DNA of 48,368 nt from Crocinitomicaceae bacterium (GTDB taxonomy: Bacteria > Bacteroidota > Bacteroidia > Flavobacteriales_D > Crocinitomicaceae): contig JAIPAL010000009.1 in the NCBI GenBank assembly GCA_021740085.1, forward strand, positions 1 through 48,368. The letters run 5' to 3'. The notes beneath the pieces are model-generated. The model had not been told where the DNA came from. It searched no databases and was given only the letters and a program-made list of their open reading frames with translations. A program made the translations under genes and the position numbers. Shown here one piece after another: positions 26,244-35,308 of this stretch. Position 1 is the first letter of the stretch. Each line of letters begins with the position of its first letter.

Positions 26244-28338
26244 ATCCGATTTTTCCCCAATTAGGTCGCTCCTTCAATAAGGAAATAACTTTTTCACGAA
26301 GAAAGGCATTTTCTGAAAGTAGAATATTGGGGTCATTATCAATAAGTTTAATAGCGGATTCTCGCGCTAGGGTTACCAGCTCTCCATCTTTTGATAAATC
26401 GGCAATTTTTAAATCTAAAATACCACTTTGTTGTGTGCCCATTAAATCGCCAGGCCCTCTTAGTTGTAAATCAACTTCTGCGATTTCAAATCCATCGGTT
26501 GTTTCAACCATTGTTCCCATTCGTTTTTTTGCCTCCTTCGACAGTTCTACTCCTGTCATAAGAATACAATATGATTTATCTTCGCCTCGGCCAACTCGTC
26601 CTCTTAATTGGTGAAGTTGCGCTAATCCAAATCGTTCAGCGCTCTCTATGATCATTACGGAAGCATTCGGCACATTGACGCCCACTTCTATTACCGTCGT
26701 CGCGACCATGATTTGTGTTTCTCTTTTTATGAATCGCTGCATTTCATACTCTTTATCTTCTGGCTTCATTTTGCCGTGTACGATACTCAATTGGTATTCT
26801 GGCATGGGAAAGGATCGTGAAATCGCTTCAAAACCATCCATTAAGTTATTGAAATCGAGTTTCTCACTTTCTTTTATTAAAGGATAAACAATGTAAATTT
26901 GTCGCCCTAGCGCAATTTCTTTCCGCATAAATCCAAATAAGGCCAAGCGATGGCTTTCAAATCGATGGATGGTCGAAATTGGTTTTCTTCCTGGGGGAAG
27001 TTCATCGATAACCGATACATCAAGATCGCCGTAAAATGTCATGGCTAACGTTCTTGGAATGGGCGTTGCAGTCATTACTAAGATGTGGGGTGGAATGGAG
27101 TTCTTTCGCCACATTTTACCCCGTTGCGCTACGCCAAATCGGTGTTGTTCGTCGATAACAACTAATCCAAGATTATGAAATTGAACCGGGTCTTCTAGTA
27201 ATGCATGAGTACCAATTAACAAATTAATTTCTCCATTTTGGAGGCCAGAAAATAGGGGTATGCGTGCTGCTTTTTTAGTGGAACCTGTTAATAATGCAAT
27301 TTTTATTCCTAGCTCTTTTACTAATTCTTGTATGGATTCAAAATGTTGGTTCGCTAAAATTTCGGTTGGTGCCATTATACACGCCTGATACCCGTTTCCA
27401 TTTGCTATGAGCATGGCAATTAAAGCAACTAATGTCTTTCCGCTTCCAACATCGCCTTGTAAAAGTCGATTCATATGCTGCCCTGTTAGAAAGTCTCTTC
27501 GTATTTCCTTGACAACTCTTTTTTGAGCATTAGTTAATTCAAAGGGCAGGTGGTCGGTATAAAACTTTTTTAAAATGTCCCCTGAATGTTCAAATATATG
27601 GCCTTTGGTTGCTTGTATACGGGTGCCTTTTCTAATGAGCATTTCCAATTGTAAAAAGAATAACTCTTCGAATTTTAAGCGAAATTTCGCTTGACTTATT
27701 TCTAATTCGGTATTCGGTAAATGTATTTTTCTTAAAGCATCTGTCCTCGAAATGAGTTGATGTTCTTTTATAATACTTTCGGGTAAAAATTCTCTTGTTT
27801 GTAAATTATGTTGAAAAAAAAAGGCTTGTATTAACTTCTCTATCCCTTTAGTGTTTAATCCTTTATGGTTTAATTTCTCTGTGCTTGAATAGAATGGCTG
27901 AAACCCCGCTTTTTTGGAAACATCTTTCATCGGAGTGAGTTCCGGGTGAGGGATAGCCCAAACGCCATTCGTTAACTTTGCTTTTCCAAATGCTTGATAG
28001 CTGAGCCCTGGCACAAGCATTTGTTTAATCCACTGTCCTCCTTGGAACCAAATTAGTTCTATGCTGCCTGAATCATCCGTAAAACGAGCACTGAGGCGCT
28101 TGAATCTAGCACCGCCAATTTCTTTTATATTGTCAATGGTTCCAACTAATTGCACATAAGAATCAGAGCCGCCTACGTTACGACATTTATGATAGATTGA
28201 CCGGTCAATATAGCGGTAGGGAAAGGTGTGAAGTAAATCGCCATAATTGAAAATCCCCAATTCTTTTTGAAGTAATTGAGCGCGCTGAGGTCCTACTCCT
28301 TTGAGAAACTCAATGGGTGTTTGTAATAGTTCACTCAT
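26242..28338 (-). CDS. recG: ATP-dependent DNA helicase RecG
   Basis: This predicts 698 residues from the ATG at 28336-28338; a TTG two codons upstream is possible but less likely. RecG reverses stalled forks and moves Holliday junctions. The N-terminal wedge domain (LQTPIEFLKGVGPQRA, then an OB fold) is followed by helicase motifs: Walker A GDVGSGKT at about 295-302, DEQH at about 396-399, MTATPIPRTLAM, and the C-terminal QLRGRVGRG. The TRG motif region near DLQLRGPGDLMGTQQSG is present. accA lies 24 bases upstream on the same strand, so they are probably co-transcribed. Confidence 0.96.
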   Translation of the reverse strand: MSELLQTPIEFLKGVGPQRAQLLQKELGIFNYGDLLHTFPYRYIDRSIYHKCRNVGGSDSYVQLVGTIDNIKEIGGARFKRLSARFTDDSGSIELIWFQGGQWIKQMLVPGLSYQAFGKAKLTNGVWAIPHPELTPMKDVSKKAGFQPFYSSTEKLNHKGLNTKGIEKLIQAFFFQHNLQTREFLPESIIKEHQLISRTDALRKIHLPNTELEISQAKFRLKFEELFFLQLEMLIRKGTRIQATKGHIFEHSGDILKKFYTDHLPFELTNAQKRVVKEIRRDFLTGQHMNRLLQGDVGSGKTLVALIAMLIANGNGYQACIMAPTEILANQHFESIQELVKELGIKIALLTGSTKKAARIPLFSGLQNGEINLLIGTHALLEDPVQFHNLGLVVIDEQHRFGVAQRGKMWRKNSIPPHILVMTATPIPRTLAMTFYGDLDVSVIDELPPGRKPISTIHRFESHRLALFGFMRKEIALGRQIYIVYPLIKESEKLDFNNLMDGFEAISRSFPMPEYQLSIVHGKMKPEDKEYEMQRFIKRETQIMVATTVIEVGVNVPNASVMIIESAERFGLAQLHQLRGRVGRGEDKSYCILMTGVELSKEAKKRMGTMVETTDGFEIAEVDLQLRGPGDLMGTQQSGILDLKIADLSKDGELVTLARESAIKLIDNDPNILLSENAFLREKVISLLKERPNWGKIG

Positions 28339-28362
28339 GGGCAATGAAAATAGGATTTCATT

Positions 28363-29316
28363 CTACTTCCAAACACCCATTTTATTAAATTTTTCAATGC
28401 GGTCGTTTATTCGTTTTTCGGGAGTTTGTTTATCAAGTTCAACTAAATACGACAAGATGGCTTGCTTTACGTTTTCAAAATTTTCATTTTGAGATCGATG
28501 CGCCCCATTGATAGGTTCAGGAATCACGGCATCAACTAAGCCATTTTTTTTCATGTCTGTTGATGTTAATTTTAGCGCTTCGGCTGCTATTTCTTTATAA
28601 TCCCATGATCGCCAAAGAATTGATGAACATGATTCCGGTGAAATAACCGAATACCAGGTATTTTCTAGCATAACCACTTTGTCTCCAACGCCAATGCCTA
28701 AAGCACCACCAGAAGCTCCCTCCCCGATAATTATGCAAATCACAGGGACTTTCAATCGCATCATTTCATAAATATTTCTTGCAATTGCTTCTCCTTGGCA
28801 TCTTTCCTCCGCTTCTAAACCGGGAAAAGCACCTGGGGTATCAATAAATGTAACGATAGGTTTGTTAAATTTCTCCGCCAATTTCATAAGACGCAATGCT
28901 TTTCTATATCCTTCAGGATTGGGCATCCCAAAATTTCTATATTGTCGCATTTTGGTATTGATGCCTTTTTGTTGGCCAATAAACATAACCGATCTGCCGT
29001 CTATAGCGCCAAAACCTCCCACCATGGCTTTGTCATCTCGAACTCCTCTATCGCCGTGTAGCTCCATGAAATTTCCGCCAGTAATTGCGTCAATATACGC
29101 TAAGGTATAAGGTCGGTCTGGATGTCTCGATAGCTGTACCCGTTGCCATGGACTTAGTTTTGAAAAGATTTCTTTTGTAGTAGCACTTAATTTTTGTTCT
29201 AATTCTACTATTTTATCGCGCATGTCTACGTTTGTAGAAATACCAATTTCTTTCGTTTGCTCAATTTGTTCTTCAAGTGAACGTAGAGGCTCTTCAAAAT
29301 CTAGATAAGTTGACAT
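28363..29316 (-). CDS. accA: Acetyl-CoA carboxylase carboxyltransferase subunit alpha
   Basis: This 317-residue subunit, with AccD, transfers the carboxyl group from biotin to acetyl-CoA to make malonyl-CoA for fatty acid synthesis. The N-terminal coiled coil is followed by [22 protein letters not shown], then the crotonase-like core [23 protein letters not shown] and [16 protein letters not shown] with its oxyanion glycines. Length is normal. A perfect TAnnTTTG box lies upstream, divergent from that of ispE. Confidence 0.97.
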   Translation of the reverse strand: MSTYLDFEEPLRSLEEQIEQTKEIGISTNVDMRDKIVELEQKLSATTKEIFSKLSPWQRVQLSRHPDRPYTLAYIDAITGGNFMELHGDRGVRDDKAMVGGFGAIDGRSVMFIGQQKGINTKMRQYRNFGMPNPEGYRKALRLMKLAEKFNKPIVTFIDTPGAFPGLEAEERCQGEAIARNIYEMMRLKVPVICIIIGEGASGGALGIGVGDKVVMLENTWYSVISPESCSSILWRSWDYKEIAAEALKLTSTDMKKNGLVDAVIPEPINGAHRSQNENFENVKQAILSYLVELDKQTPEKRINDRIEKFNKMGVWK

Positions 29317-29335
29317 ATTTATTCAAATTAGTATA

Positions 29336-29343
29336 CAAATTTA
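29336..29343 (-). promoter_or_regulatory. -7 promoter box for accA-recG
   Basis: Minus-strand TAAATTTG is a perfect TAnnTTTG, 19 bases before the accA ATG. No clear -33 box. Confidence 0.5.
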
Positions 29344-29363
29344 AGAAAATTGCTTTGTTCTTT

Positions 29364-29371
29364 TAATTTTG
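29364..29371 (+). promoter_or_regulatory. -7 promoter box for ispE
   Basis: TAATTTTG is a perfect TAnnTTTG ending 4 bases before the ispE ATG, predicting a leaderless or very short leader. It is only 20 bases from the divergent accA box. Confidence 0.5.
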
Positions 29372-29375
29372 TACT

Positions 29376-30182
29376 ATGATCTTATTTCCAATTGCTAAAA
29401 TTAATTTAGGTTTACACGTTACGAACAAGCGTCCAGATGGTTTTCATGAAATTGAAAGTTGTTTGTACCCTATTCCGCTTTGTGATATTTTGGAAATAAT
29501 TCCGGCTGAAGAGGCTAAATTCATACAGACAGGAATCGATTTGCCCAACAGTAATGAAAAAAATATCTGCCAAAAAGCATATGATTTATTGGCGGCTAAT
29601 TACAACATACCACCTGTGTTCATGCATCTAAGAAAACAAATTCCTATTGGGGCAGGATTAGGCGGAGGGTCGTCTGATGCGGCATTTGTCCTAAAAGGCT
29701 TAAACGAATTGTTTTCTTTAAATATATCGCAGCTTAACTTAGAGTCGTTTGCGGCAGAGTTAGGTAGTGATTGTCCTTTTTTTATCACGAGTTTACCCTG
29801 TTTAGTTGGTGGGAGAGGGGAAGTGTTATCACCGAGCAACATCGATTTAAGCGGTAAGTTTCTTGTACTAATAAATCCCAATATTCACATAAGCACAAAG
29901 GACGCTTATGCGCTGATTAATCCAAAACAGCCAGAAGGCAAACTGGAGGAAATACTTTCTAGTGAGCAAAATAAATGGAAAAATTCTCTCGTGAATGACT
30001 TTCAAGTTCCTATTTCCAAAAAATATCCAATAATTTCTGAGACAATCGATTTCTTATACGAAAATGGTGCTTATTATGCGGCAATGTCGGGAAGTGGCTC
30101 AACAGTATTTGGTCTTTTCGATTTCGCTCCTCTTGCCGAAAGTAGAATTAAAAAAGTAGCTCAATTTATCGGAGAGCTCTAA
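29376..30182 (+). CDS. ispE: 4-diphosphocytidyl-2-C-methyl-D-erythritol kinase
   Basis: This 268-residue GHMP kinase phosphorylates CDP-methylerythritol in the non-mevalonate isoprenoid pathway. Key elements are the N-terminal FPIAKINLGLHV with Lys8, the ATP-binding loop PIGAGLGGGSSDAA (90-103), the ELGSDCPFF segment and the C-terminal AAMSGSGSTVFGLF. All family motifs are intact and the length is normal. It stands alone, divergent from accA and upstream of the starch locus, with no terminator I can recognise after it. Confidence 0.96.
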   Translation: MILFPIAKINLGLHVTNKRPDGFHEIESCLYPIPLCDILEIIPAEEAKFIQTGIDLPNSNEKNICQKAYDLLAANYNIPPVFMHLRKQIPIGAGLGGGSSDAAFVLKGLNELFSLNISQLNLESFAAELGSDCPFFITSLPCLVGGRGEVLSPSNIDLSGKFLVLINPNIHISTKDAYALINPKQPEGKLEEILSSEQNKWKNSLVNDFQVPISKKYPIISETIDFLYENGAYYAAMSGSGSTVFGLFDFAPLAESRIKKVAQFIGEL

Positions 30183-30265
30183 AATAATGCACTGTAGACA
30201 AGCTTTATTCACAAAAAAAAAAACTTTAATGTTTGCTTATTGTATTATTATTTTTAATTTTATGT

Positions 30266-30278
30266 TGTCATTTTGACA
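30266..30278 (+). promoter_or_regulatory. Palindromic operator A, before the starch block
   Basis: TGTCATTTTGACA is a perfect 5-3-5 inverted repeat. Its right half contains a TTTG (30272-30275) at a 19-base distance from a poor -7 box (TAACCTTT, from 30295), so a bound regulator would cover the -33 region. Nearly the same site and 17 following bases recur before susC. Confidence 0.65.
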
Positions 30279-30315
30279 CTAAGTATTATTTTTTTAACCT
30301 TTTAAATCTTTTTTT

Positions 30316-31056
30316 ATGAAAAAAATCTTTACGCTAATCTCTGCTTGTTTGGTGGGTGCTGTGGCTTTCGCTCAAGCAGATGTGACTTTTCAAGTAGATG
30401 TCACGAACTATGTTGCTGGTGGAGCAACTATCGACGGTACAGGTATTCGAATTGCTGGTAATTTTTCTGGTAATGGTGCTACTGCCAATGGAGGTCCTAT
30501 GGCGGATTGGTCACCAACAACTGCTGGTTCTGCCATGACAGACATAGGAAACAATGTTTGGGAAATTGTGGTTACATTTCCTGCTGCTGGAGGAAACCTA
30601 ACGTATAAATTTGTAAATGGTAACTGGGGTATGAATGAAGGTACAGATCCAATGAGCACGATCGCTACTGGTGGTTGTGGTGTAGATGATGGCGCTGGGA
30701 ACATAAACCGCACGATGGTTATCCCAGGTGTTGGAACAACTGTTCGTTACTGTTGGGACATGTGTTTGTACGCATGCAACGGAAGTGGAGCAAGTCTTAC
30801 AGAAGGCAGTATCTCTAATTTAGTGGTTTCTCCAAATCCTGCTACAGATGTAACTACCTTTGCATTTGAAACGAATGAAAACAATGCTACAGTTACTTTA
30901 TTTGATCTTTCAGGTAAAACAGTAGCTGAGCAAACTGCCGTTACAGGTGCTTCTAATCAAATTGAGGTGAATACGGCTAATTTAATGGCTGGTTATTATA
31001 TCTATTCAGTGAAAGCTGGAGACGATGTAGTTACAGGTAAATTAATGAAGAAATAA
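30316..31056 (+). CDS. T9SS-secreted protein with a CBM20-like putative starch-binding domain
   Basis: This 246-residue protein has a signal peptide (MKKIFTLISACLVGAVAFAQ), a beta-rich middle and a type A T9SS sorting domain (from about residue 170: LVVSPNPATD, then VTLFDLSGKTV, ending in GYYIYSVKAG and a Lys-rich tail). The middle reads VTFQVDVTNY, IRIAGNFSG, a Trp, MTDIGNNVWEIVVTF and NLTYKFVNGNWG; this order of strands with GNF, NxW and YKF is like CBM20/CBM26 starch-binding modules. It is probably released or anchored at the cell surface to bind alpha-glucan. It is the first gene behind operator A, and a hairpin follows it. Confidence 0.75.
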   Translation: MKKIFTLISACLVGAVAFAQADVTFQVDVTNYVAGGATIDGTGIRIAGNFSGNGATANGGPMADWSPTTAGSAMTDIGNNVWEIVVTFPAAGGNLTYKFVNGNWGMNEGTDPMSTIATGGCGVDDGAGNINRTMVIPGVGTTVRYCWDMCLYACNGSGASLTEGSISNLVVSPNPATDVTTFAFETNENNATVTLFDLSGKTVAEQTAVTGASNQIEVNTANLMAGYYIYSVKAGDDVVTGKLMKK

Positions 31057-31075
31057 TCTTTATTGTTCTTTTTTG

Positions 31076-31103
31076 AAAGCCTATGTGAAAGCATAGGCTT
31101 TTT
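31076..31103 (+). terminator. Hairpin terminator after the secreted binding-protein gene
   Basis: AAAGCCTATG (31076-31085) and CATAGGCTTT (31092-31101) form a perfect 10-bp stem with a TGAAAG loop and a T-run. It ends 15 bases before the amylase ATG with no good promoter between, so it is likely leaky and raises the first gene's mRNA over the rest. Confidence 0.8.
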
Positions 31104-31118
31104 CTTTACCTTAACCTT

Positions 31119-33887
31119 ATGAAAACGAGATATAAATCACTTTTCTTTTTGCTTGTTTTAACATTTTCGTTAAATGGACAAATTTTAGAGCTTAGTCCTG
31201 CTTTTCCTACGGTAAATGATGTGGTAACTATCGTTTATGACGCGTCTCAAGGCAATGCCGCTCTACTCGGTGCAAGCCAAGTGTATTGTCATGCTGGATT
31301 GATTACCTCTACAAGTACTTCCCCAACCAATTGGCAGTATGTTCAAGGGATTTGGGGGCAAGCAGACCCACAGGTTCAAATGACCAACCTTGGTAATAAT
31401 AAGCATTCAATAACCATTAATATAGCTACTTTTTATGGTTTCCCAGTGAATACAAATGTCTTAAAATTGGCGTTTGTTTTCAGAAATCAAGCGGGAACAA
31501 CAGTAGGTCGCGCTGCCGATGGCAGTGATATTTATTATGATATTTACCCCGTTAACGGTGGCCTTCAAGCGGCTATCTTCAATCCCATTCCACCCTTACT
31601 GATAGATTTAAATCAAAATTTCGTATTTAAAGGGCAATCCAATCAAATCGCAAGTCTAAGCCTTAAACAGGACGGATTCCTGATTCAAGCAGCTAGTAAC
31701 ACAACTATATTAAACTACAACATGTCGGCAACTTCTGCGGGTACGCATACCTTATTATTTGAAGCCAACAATGGAACCGTTATTCAAAAAGACAGCCTTA
31801 TTTATACTGTAAATCCGTCGGTTTCTTATGTGAATCCGCCCCTAGGTATTAAAAATGGAGCAAATTACATCAATGATTCGACCGTTATATTCCAACTTTA
31901 TGCCCCCGAAAAAAACCATATTTACTTGATTGGTGATTTCAATAATTGGACGGCTACTGCGCCTTATCACATGAATCGTTCTATCGACTCAAGCCGTTGG
32001 TGGTTGATGTTAGATAACCTAAATCCAGGCCAGAAATATGCCTATCAATATTTAATTGTCGGTCAAGCTGCGTATGCTGATCCAATCAGTACGCTTATAC
32101 TTGACCCTAGTAACGACGGTTTTGTGGGTTCAATAACTTTTCCAACTATGCATCCATACCCAACAGGTCTGACTACTGGGATGGTGTCCGTTTATGAAAC
32201 AACCCCACAAGTGTATAATTGGCAAAATTTATTTATTCGCCCGGATAAAAAAGATTTGGTGATCTACGAACTTCTAATAAGGGATTTTGTAACGGCCAGA
32301 AACTACCAAACCTTAATAGATACGATCGCTTATTTGGATCAATTGGGAATCAACGCCATTGAATTGATGCCTAATTTTGAATTTGAAGGCAACCAAAGTT
32401 GGGGCTACAACCCCTCTTTTCACCACGCTTTAGACAAGTATTACGGAACCGCTCAGAAATTCAAGGAATTTGTAGATACGTGTCATGGAAGAGGCATTGC
32501 CGTTATTACAGATATGGTTTTAAATCATGCTTTTGGACAAAATCCTATGGTTAACATGTATTGGGATGCTTTAAACAGCAGACCTGCAGCAAATAACCCT
32601 TGGTTCAATGCAGTTTGCCCACATCCACCTAACTGCTGGGGATATGACTTCAATCACTCCAGTTCAGCAACCAAAGAATATGTTGATCAAGTCAATCGGT
32701 ATTGGATTGAAGAGTACCATATCGACGGTATTCGTTTTGATTTCACAAAAGGTTTCGCAAATACAGCTGCAAGTTATAGTATCGAGCGCATCAATAATAT
32801 CAAACGGATGTCTGATAGCATTTGGTCCTTTGACCCTAGTCAATATGTGATTCTTGAGCATTGGTGCGACAACAACGAAGAGGAGCAATTGGCTGATTAT
32901 GGTTGTATGCTATGGGGGAATGTTACTTTTGGTTATCAAAATGCTGCCAAAGGGTATATCGCAAATTCGAGTTTGATGAACGGTATCTATACCAACAGAA
33001 CATGGGCGCTACCACACCTCATTACCTACATGGAAAGTCACGATGAAGAGCGATTGATGTACGAATCCATTACCTATGGAAACGCGACAAATCCTTCACA
33101 CAATGCCAAAGATCCTTATACGGCTTTGGGAAGAATGCAGGGTTTAGCGGTGAGCTTCTTGACCCAACCTGGCCCGAGAATGATATGGCAATTCGGTGAA
33201 ATAGGTTACGACATTTCAATAGATTATCCTTGCCGAACGTGCAACAAGCCCATTCTTTGGAACTATTTGCAGCAGGGGCGTCGCCAACAACTATTGGATG
33301 TCTATAAAGCTACTTTGGCCTTGCGCAACAATTACGAAACCTTTCGCTCCTTGAATTTTCAAGCTAGTTTAGGAGCAGGTATTAAACGCATGATTATGAA
33401 TCATGCTAGCATGAACGGAATTTCATTAGTGAATGTAGATGTAAACGTGGCTTCAGCAGTTCCAGCTTTTCAGCATACCGGTTGGTGGTATGAATATTTT
33501 TCAGGAGATAGCCTCAACGTCAGCAATGTGAATAGCGGAATCGTTTTGCAACCTGGTGAGTACCGCGTATATACCGATATCAAATTACCTAAACCATACA
33601 TTACCTCCGTGGCGAGTTTAGAAGAATTGGAGACAGAAGCTTTTGAGTTCAAGGTTTATCCTGTTCCGTTTGATGAAAGCTTGAGCCTCTCCTTCAATTC
33701 AGTTGGCTTTCTGCCCTACGAGATACAATGGTATACTTCTGATGGTCAACTAGTAGATTCCAAAAAAGGATTCTCTAATTATGGTGTGAATGCCGTGGAC
33801 TGGAAAAATATACAGATTCCTCCAGGAACGTATTTAATAGTGCTGCACCTAGGAAATGAATTCACTTCAAAAATTATAGTAAAATGA
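31119..33887 (+). CDS. T9SS-secreted GH13 alpha-amylase-family enzyme
   Basis: This 922-residue protein has a signal peptide (about 1-20), two N-terminal beta domains (about 22-232), a CBM48-like domain (about 245-350, with HIYLIGDFNNWT), a GH13 barrel (about 375-770) and a T9SS sorting domain at the C-terminus (VYPVPFDESL, ending GTYLIVLHLG and IIVK). Catalytic residues are the nucleophile Asp541 in GIRFDFTKG, the acid/base Glu580 in VILEHWCD and Asp642 in MESHDEERL. DMVLNHAFG gives region I. It probably cuts starch or glycogen outside the cell, taking the SusG role, but with a T9SS signal instead of a lipoprotein anchor. The last 4 bases overlap the CotH gene (ATGA). Confidence 0.92.
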   Translation: MKTRYKSLFFLLVLTFSLNGQILELSPAFPTVNDVVTIVYDASQGNAALLGASQVYCHAGLITSTSTSPTNWQYVQGIWGQADPQVQMTNLGNNKHSITINIATFYGFPVNTNVLKLAFVFRNQAGTTVGRAADGSDIYYDIYPVNGGLQAAIFNPIPPLLIDLNQNFVFKGQSNQIASLSLKQDGFLIQAASNTTILNYNMSATSAGTHTLLFEANNGTVIQKDSLIYTVNPSVSYVNPPLGIKNGANYINDSTVIFQLYAPEKNHIYLIGDFNNWTATAPYHMNRSIDSSRWWLMLDNLNPGQKYAYQYLIVGQAAYADPISTLILDPSNDGFVGSITFPTMHPYPTGLTTGMVSVYETTPQVYNWQNLFIRPDKKDLVIYELLIRDFVTARNYQTLIDTIAYLDQLGINAIELMPNFEFEGNQSWGYNPSFHHALDKYYGTAQKFKEFVDTCHGRGIAVITDMVLNHAFGQNPMVNMYWDALNSRPAANNPWFNAVCPHPPNCWGYDFNHSSSATKEYVDQVNRYWIEEYHIDGIRFDFTKGFANTAASYSIERINNIKRMSDSIWSFDPSQYVILEHWCDNNEEEQLADYGCMLWGNVTFGYQNAAKGYIANSSLMNGIYTNRTWALPHLITYMESHDEERLMYESITYGNATNPSHNAKDPYTALGRMQGLAVSFLTQPGPRMIWQFGEIGYDISIDYPCRTCNKPILWNYLQQGRRQQLLDVYKATLALRNNYETFRSLNFQASLGAGIKRMIMNHASMNGISLVNVDVNVASAVPAFQHTGWWYEYFSGDSLNVSNVNSGIVLQPGEYRVYTDIKLPKPYITSVASLEELETEAFEFKVYPVPFDESLSLSFNSVGFLPYEIQWYTSDGQLVDSKKGFSNYGVNAVDWKNIQIPPGTYLIVLHLGNEFTSKIIVK

Positions 33888-35308
33888 GGATTTTGTTCTC
33901 GGTTCTATTTTTAGTTTTTTCCTTCGCTTCTATTTCTCAATTGGTACATCCTGCCAATTCGGCTGCCTTTAAACAAGATGAGGTGGCGAAAATTTACATC
34001 ACCATGAGCCCCCAACATTTTAATACCATGGTTGGCGATAGTTCTGGCTCAAGTTACGAATTTCCGGCATCGTTCATTTATATAAGCAGTACTCTTTCGG
34101 ATACACTTTCTACCATAGGTATTCGGCTTCGTGGAAATACCTCCTTGCAATCTGCTAAAAAATCCTTTAAATTAGACTTCAATGCTTATGTTCCCAGTCA
34201 GAAGTGGGAAAATTTAAAATCCATGAACCTCAATGGAGAACATAACGACGTTTCCATCATGCGCGCCCGTACTTGTCATGAAATGCTCCGATGGGCCGGT
34301 TGTCCTGTTGCTCGAAGCTCTTATGTAGAATTGTATATAAACGGAACCTATAAAGGATTATACCTCAACGTTGAACACTTTGACGATCAGTTTTTAGAAG
34401 CTCGGTTCATTGGAAACGCTGGTGGTAATTTATACAAGGCAGGCTATGGCGCCGATCTCACTAATTTGGGTAGTAATCCCAATGCTTATGTCCCACTGTA
34501 TGAACTTAAAACCAACCAAGATACCAATGATTATTCAGGATTGATTCATTTTATAGAGGTTTTAAATAACACTTCTAATGCAGAATTCCCTTGCGCCATT
34601 CAAGAAGTATTGGATGTGGACCTTTGTTTAAAAACCATGGCGCTTGAAGTGTTGGCAGCCCATTGGGACGGTTATATCGTGAACAAAAATAATTACTATC
34701 TCTACCAAAGGCCATCAGATGACAAGTTCGTTTACATAGAGTACGATGTAGATAATACATTCGGTGTTGATTGGTTCTCAATCGATTGGCAAACCCGCAA
34801 TATTTATTTATGGGCATTGCCAAATACCCAACGTCCCTTGTACTATCGTTTAATGCAAGTGCCTTATTTTAAAGATCGATTTTCCTATTATATAAATTTG
34901 CATTGTCAACAGTTTTTTAATCCTACTTTTTTACTTTCCGTATGGAACCAAACCCAAAGTGTTATCGCGCCATCTGCCCTTGCGGATACTTACAAAGGAC
35001 TAGATTATGGGTTTACCAATGCTGATTTTATGTCTGCCATTACTCAGAACTGGGGTAGCCACATACCTGTTAGCCTAAATGAGCATGTTACTTTGCGACA
35101 TTCATCGGCATTAAGTCAATCTTCATACCTAGGCTTGGTGAATCCTTGCTCTCTCAGTTTGACGGAATCCATTGATTTGGATGCTCCAATTCCAGTTTCA
35201 TACTATGATGTACTTGGTCGTATTTTGTTAGCACCGCCTGCAAATCAAGTTTATTTGGTGCGATATAACGATGGCAGTACTCGACAATTCTATTCCGTAG
35301 CACCATGA
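33884..35308 (+). CDS. CotH-type protein kinase, secreted, in the starch operon
   Basis: This 474-residue protein has a signal peptide (about 1-19, ending SISQ) and the CotH fold: IRLRGNTSLQSAKKSFKLDF, then NGTYKGLYLNVEHFDDQFL, AAHWDGYIVNKNNYYLY with Asp262, and the metal-binding YIEYDVDNTFG with Asp288 and Asp290. CotH kinases phosphorylate secreted proteins on serine/threonine, first shown for B. subtilis spore coat. The C-terminus, YYDVLGRILLAPP through VYLVRYND, looks like a worn or short T9SS sorting domain. Both ends overlap its neighbours by ATGA, so it is made with the amylase and neopullulanase. The substrate is unknown; neighbouring surface glucan-binding proteins are candidates. 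Confidence 0.85.
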   Translation: MRILFSVLFLVFSFASISQLVHPANSAAFKQDEVAKIYITMSPQHFNTMVGDSSGSSYEFPASFIYISSTLSDTLSTIGIRLRGNTSLQSAKKSFKLDFNAYVPSQKWENLKSMNLNGEHNDVSIMRARTCHEMLRWAGCPVARSSYVELYINGTYKGLYLNVEHFDDQFLEARFIGNAGGNLYKAGYGADLTNLGSNPNAYVPLYELKTNQDTNDYSGLIHFIEVLNNTSNAEFPCAIQEVLDVDLCLKTMALEVLAAHWDGYIVNKNNYYLYQRPSDDKFVYIEYDVDNTFGVDWFSIDWQTRNIYLWALPNTQRPLYYRLMQVPYFKDRFSYYINLHCQQFFNPTFLLSVWNQTQSVIAPSALADTYKGLDYGFTNADFMSAITQNWGSHIPVSLNEHVTLRHSSALSQSSYLGLVNPCSLSLTESIDLDAPIPVSYYDVLGRILLAPPANQVYLVRYNDGSTRQFYSVAP

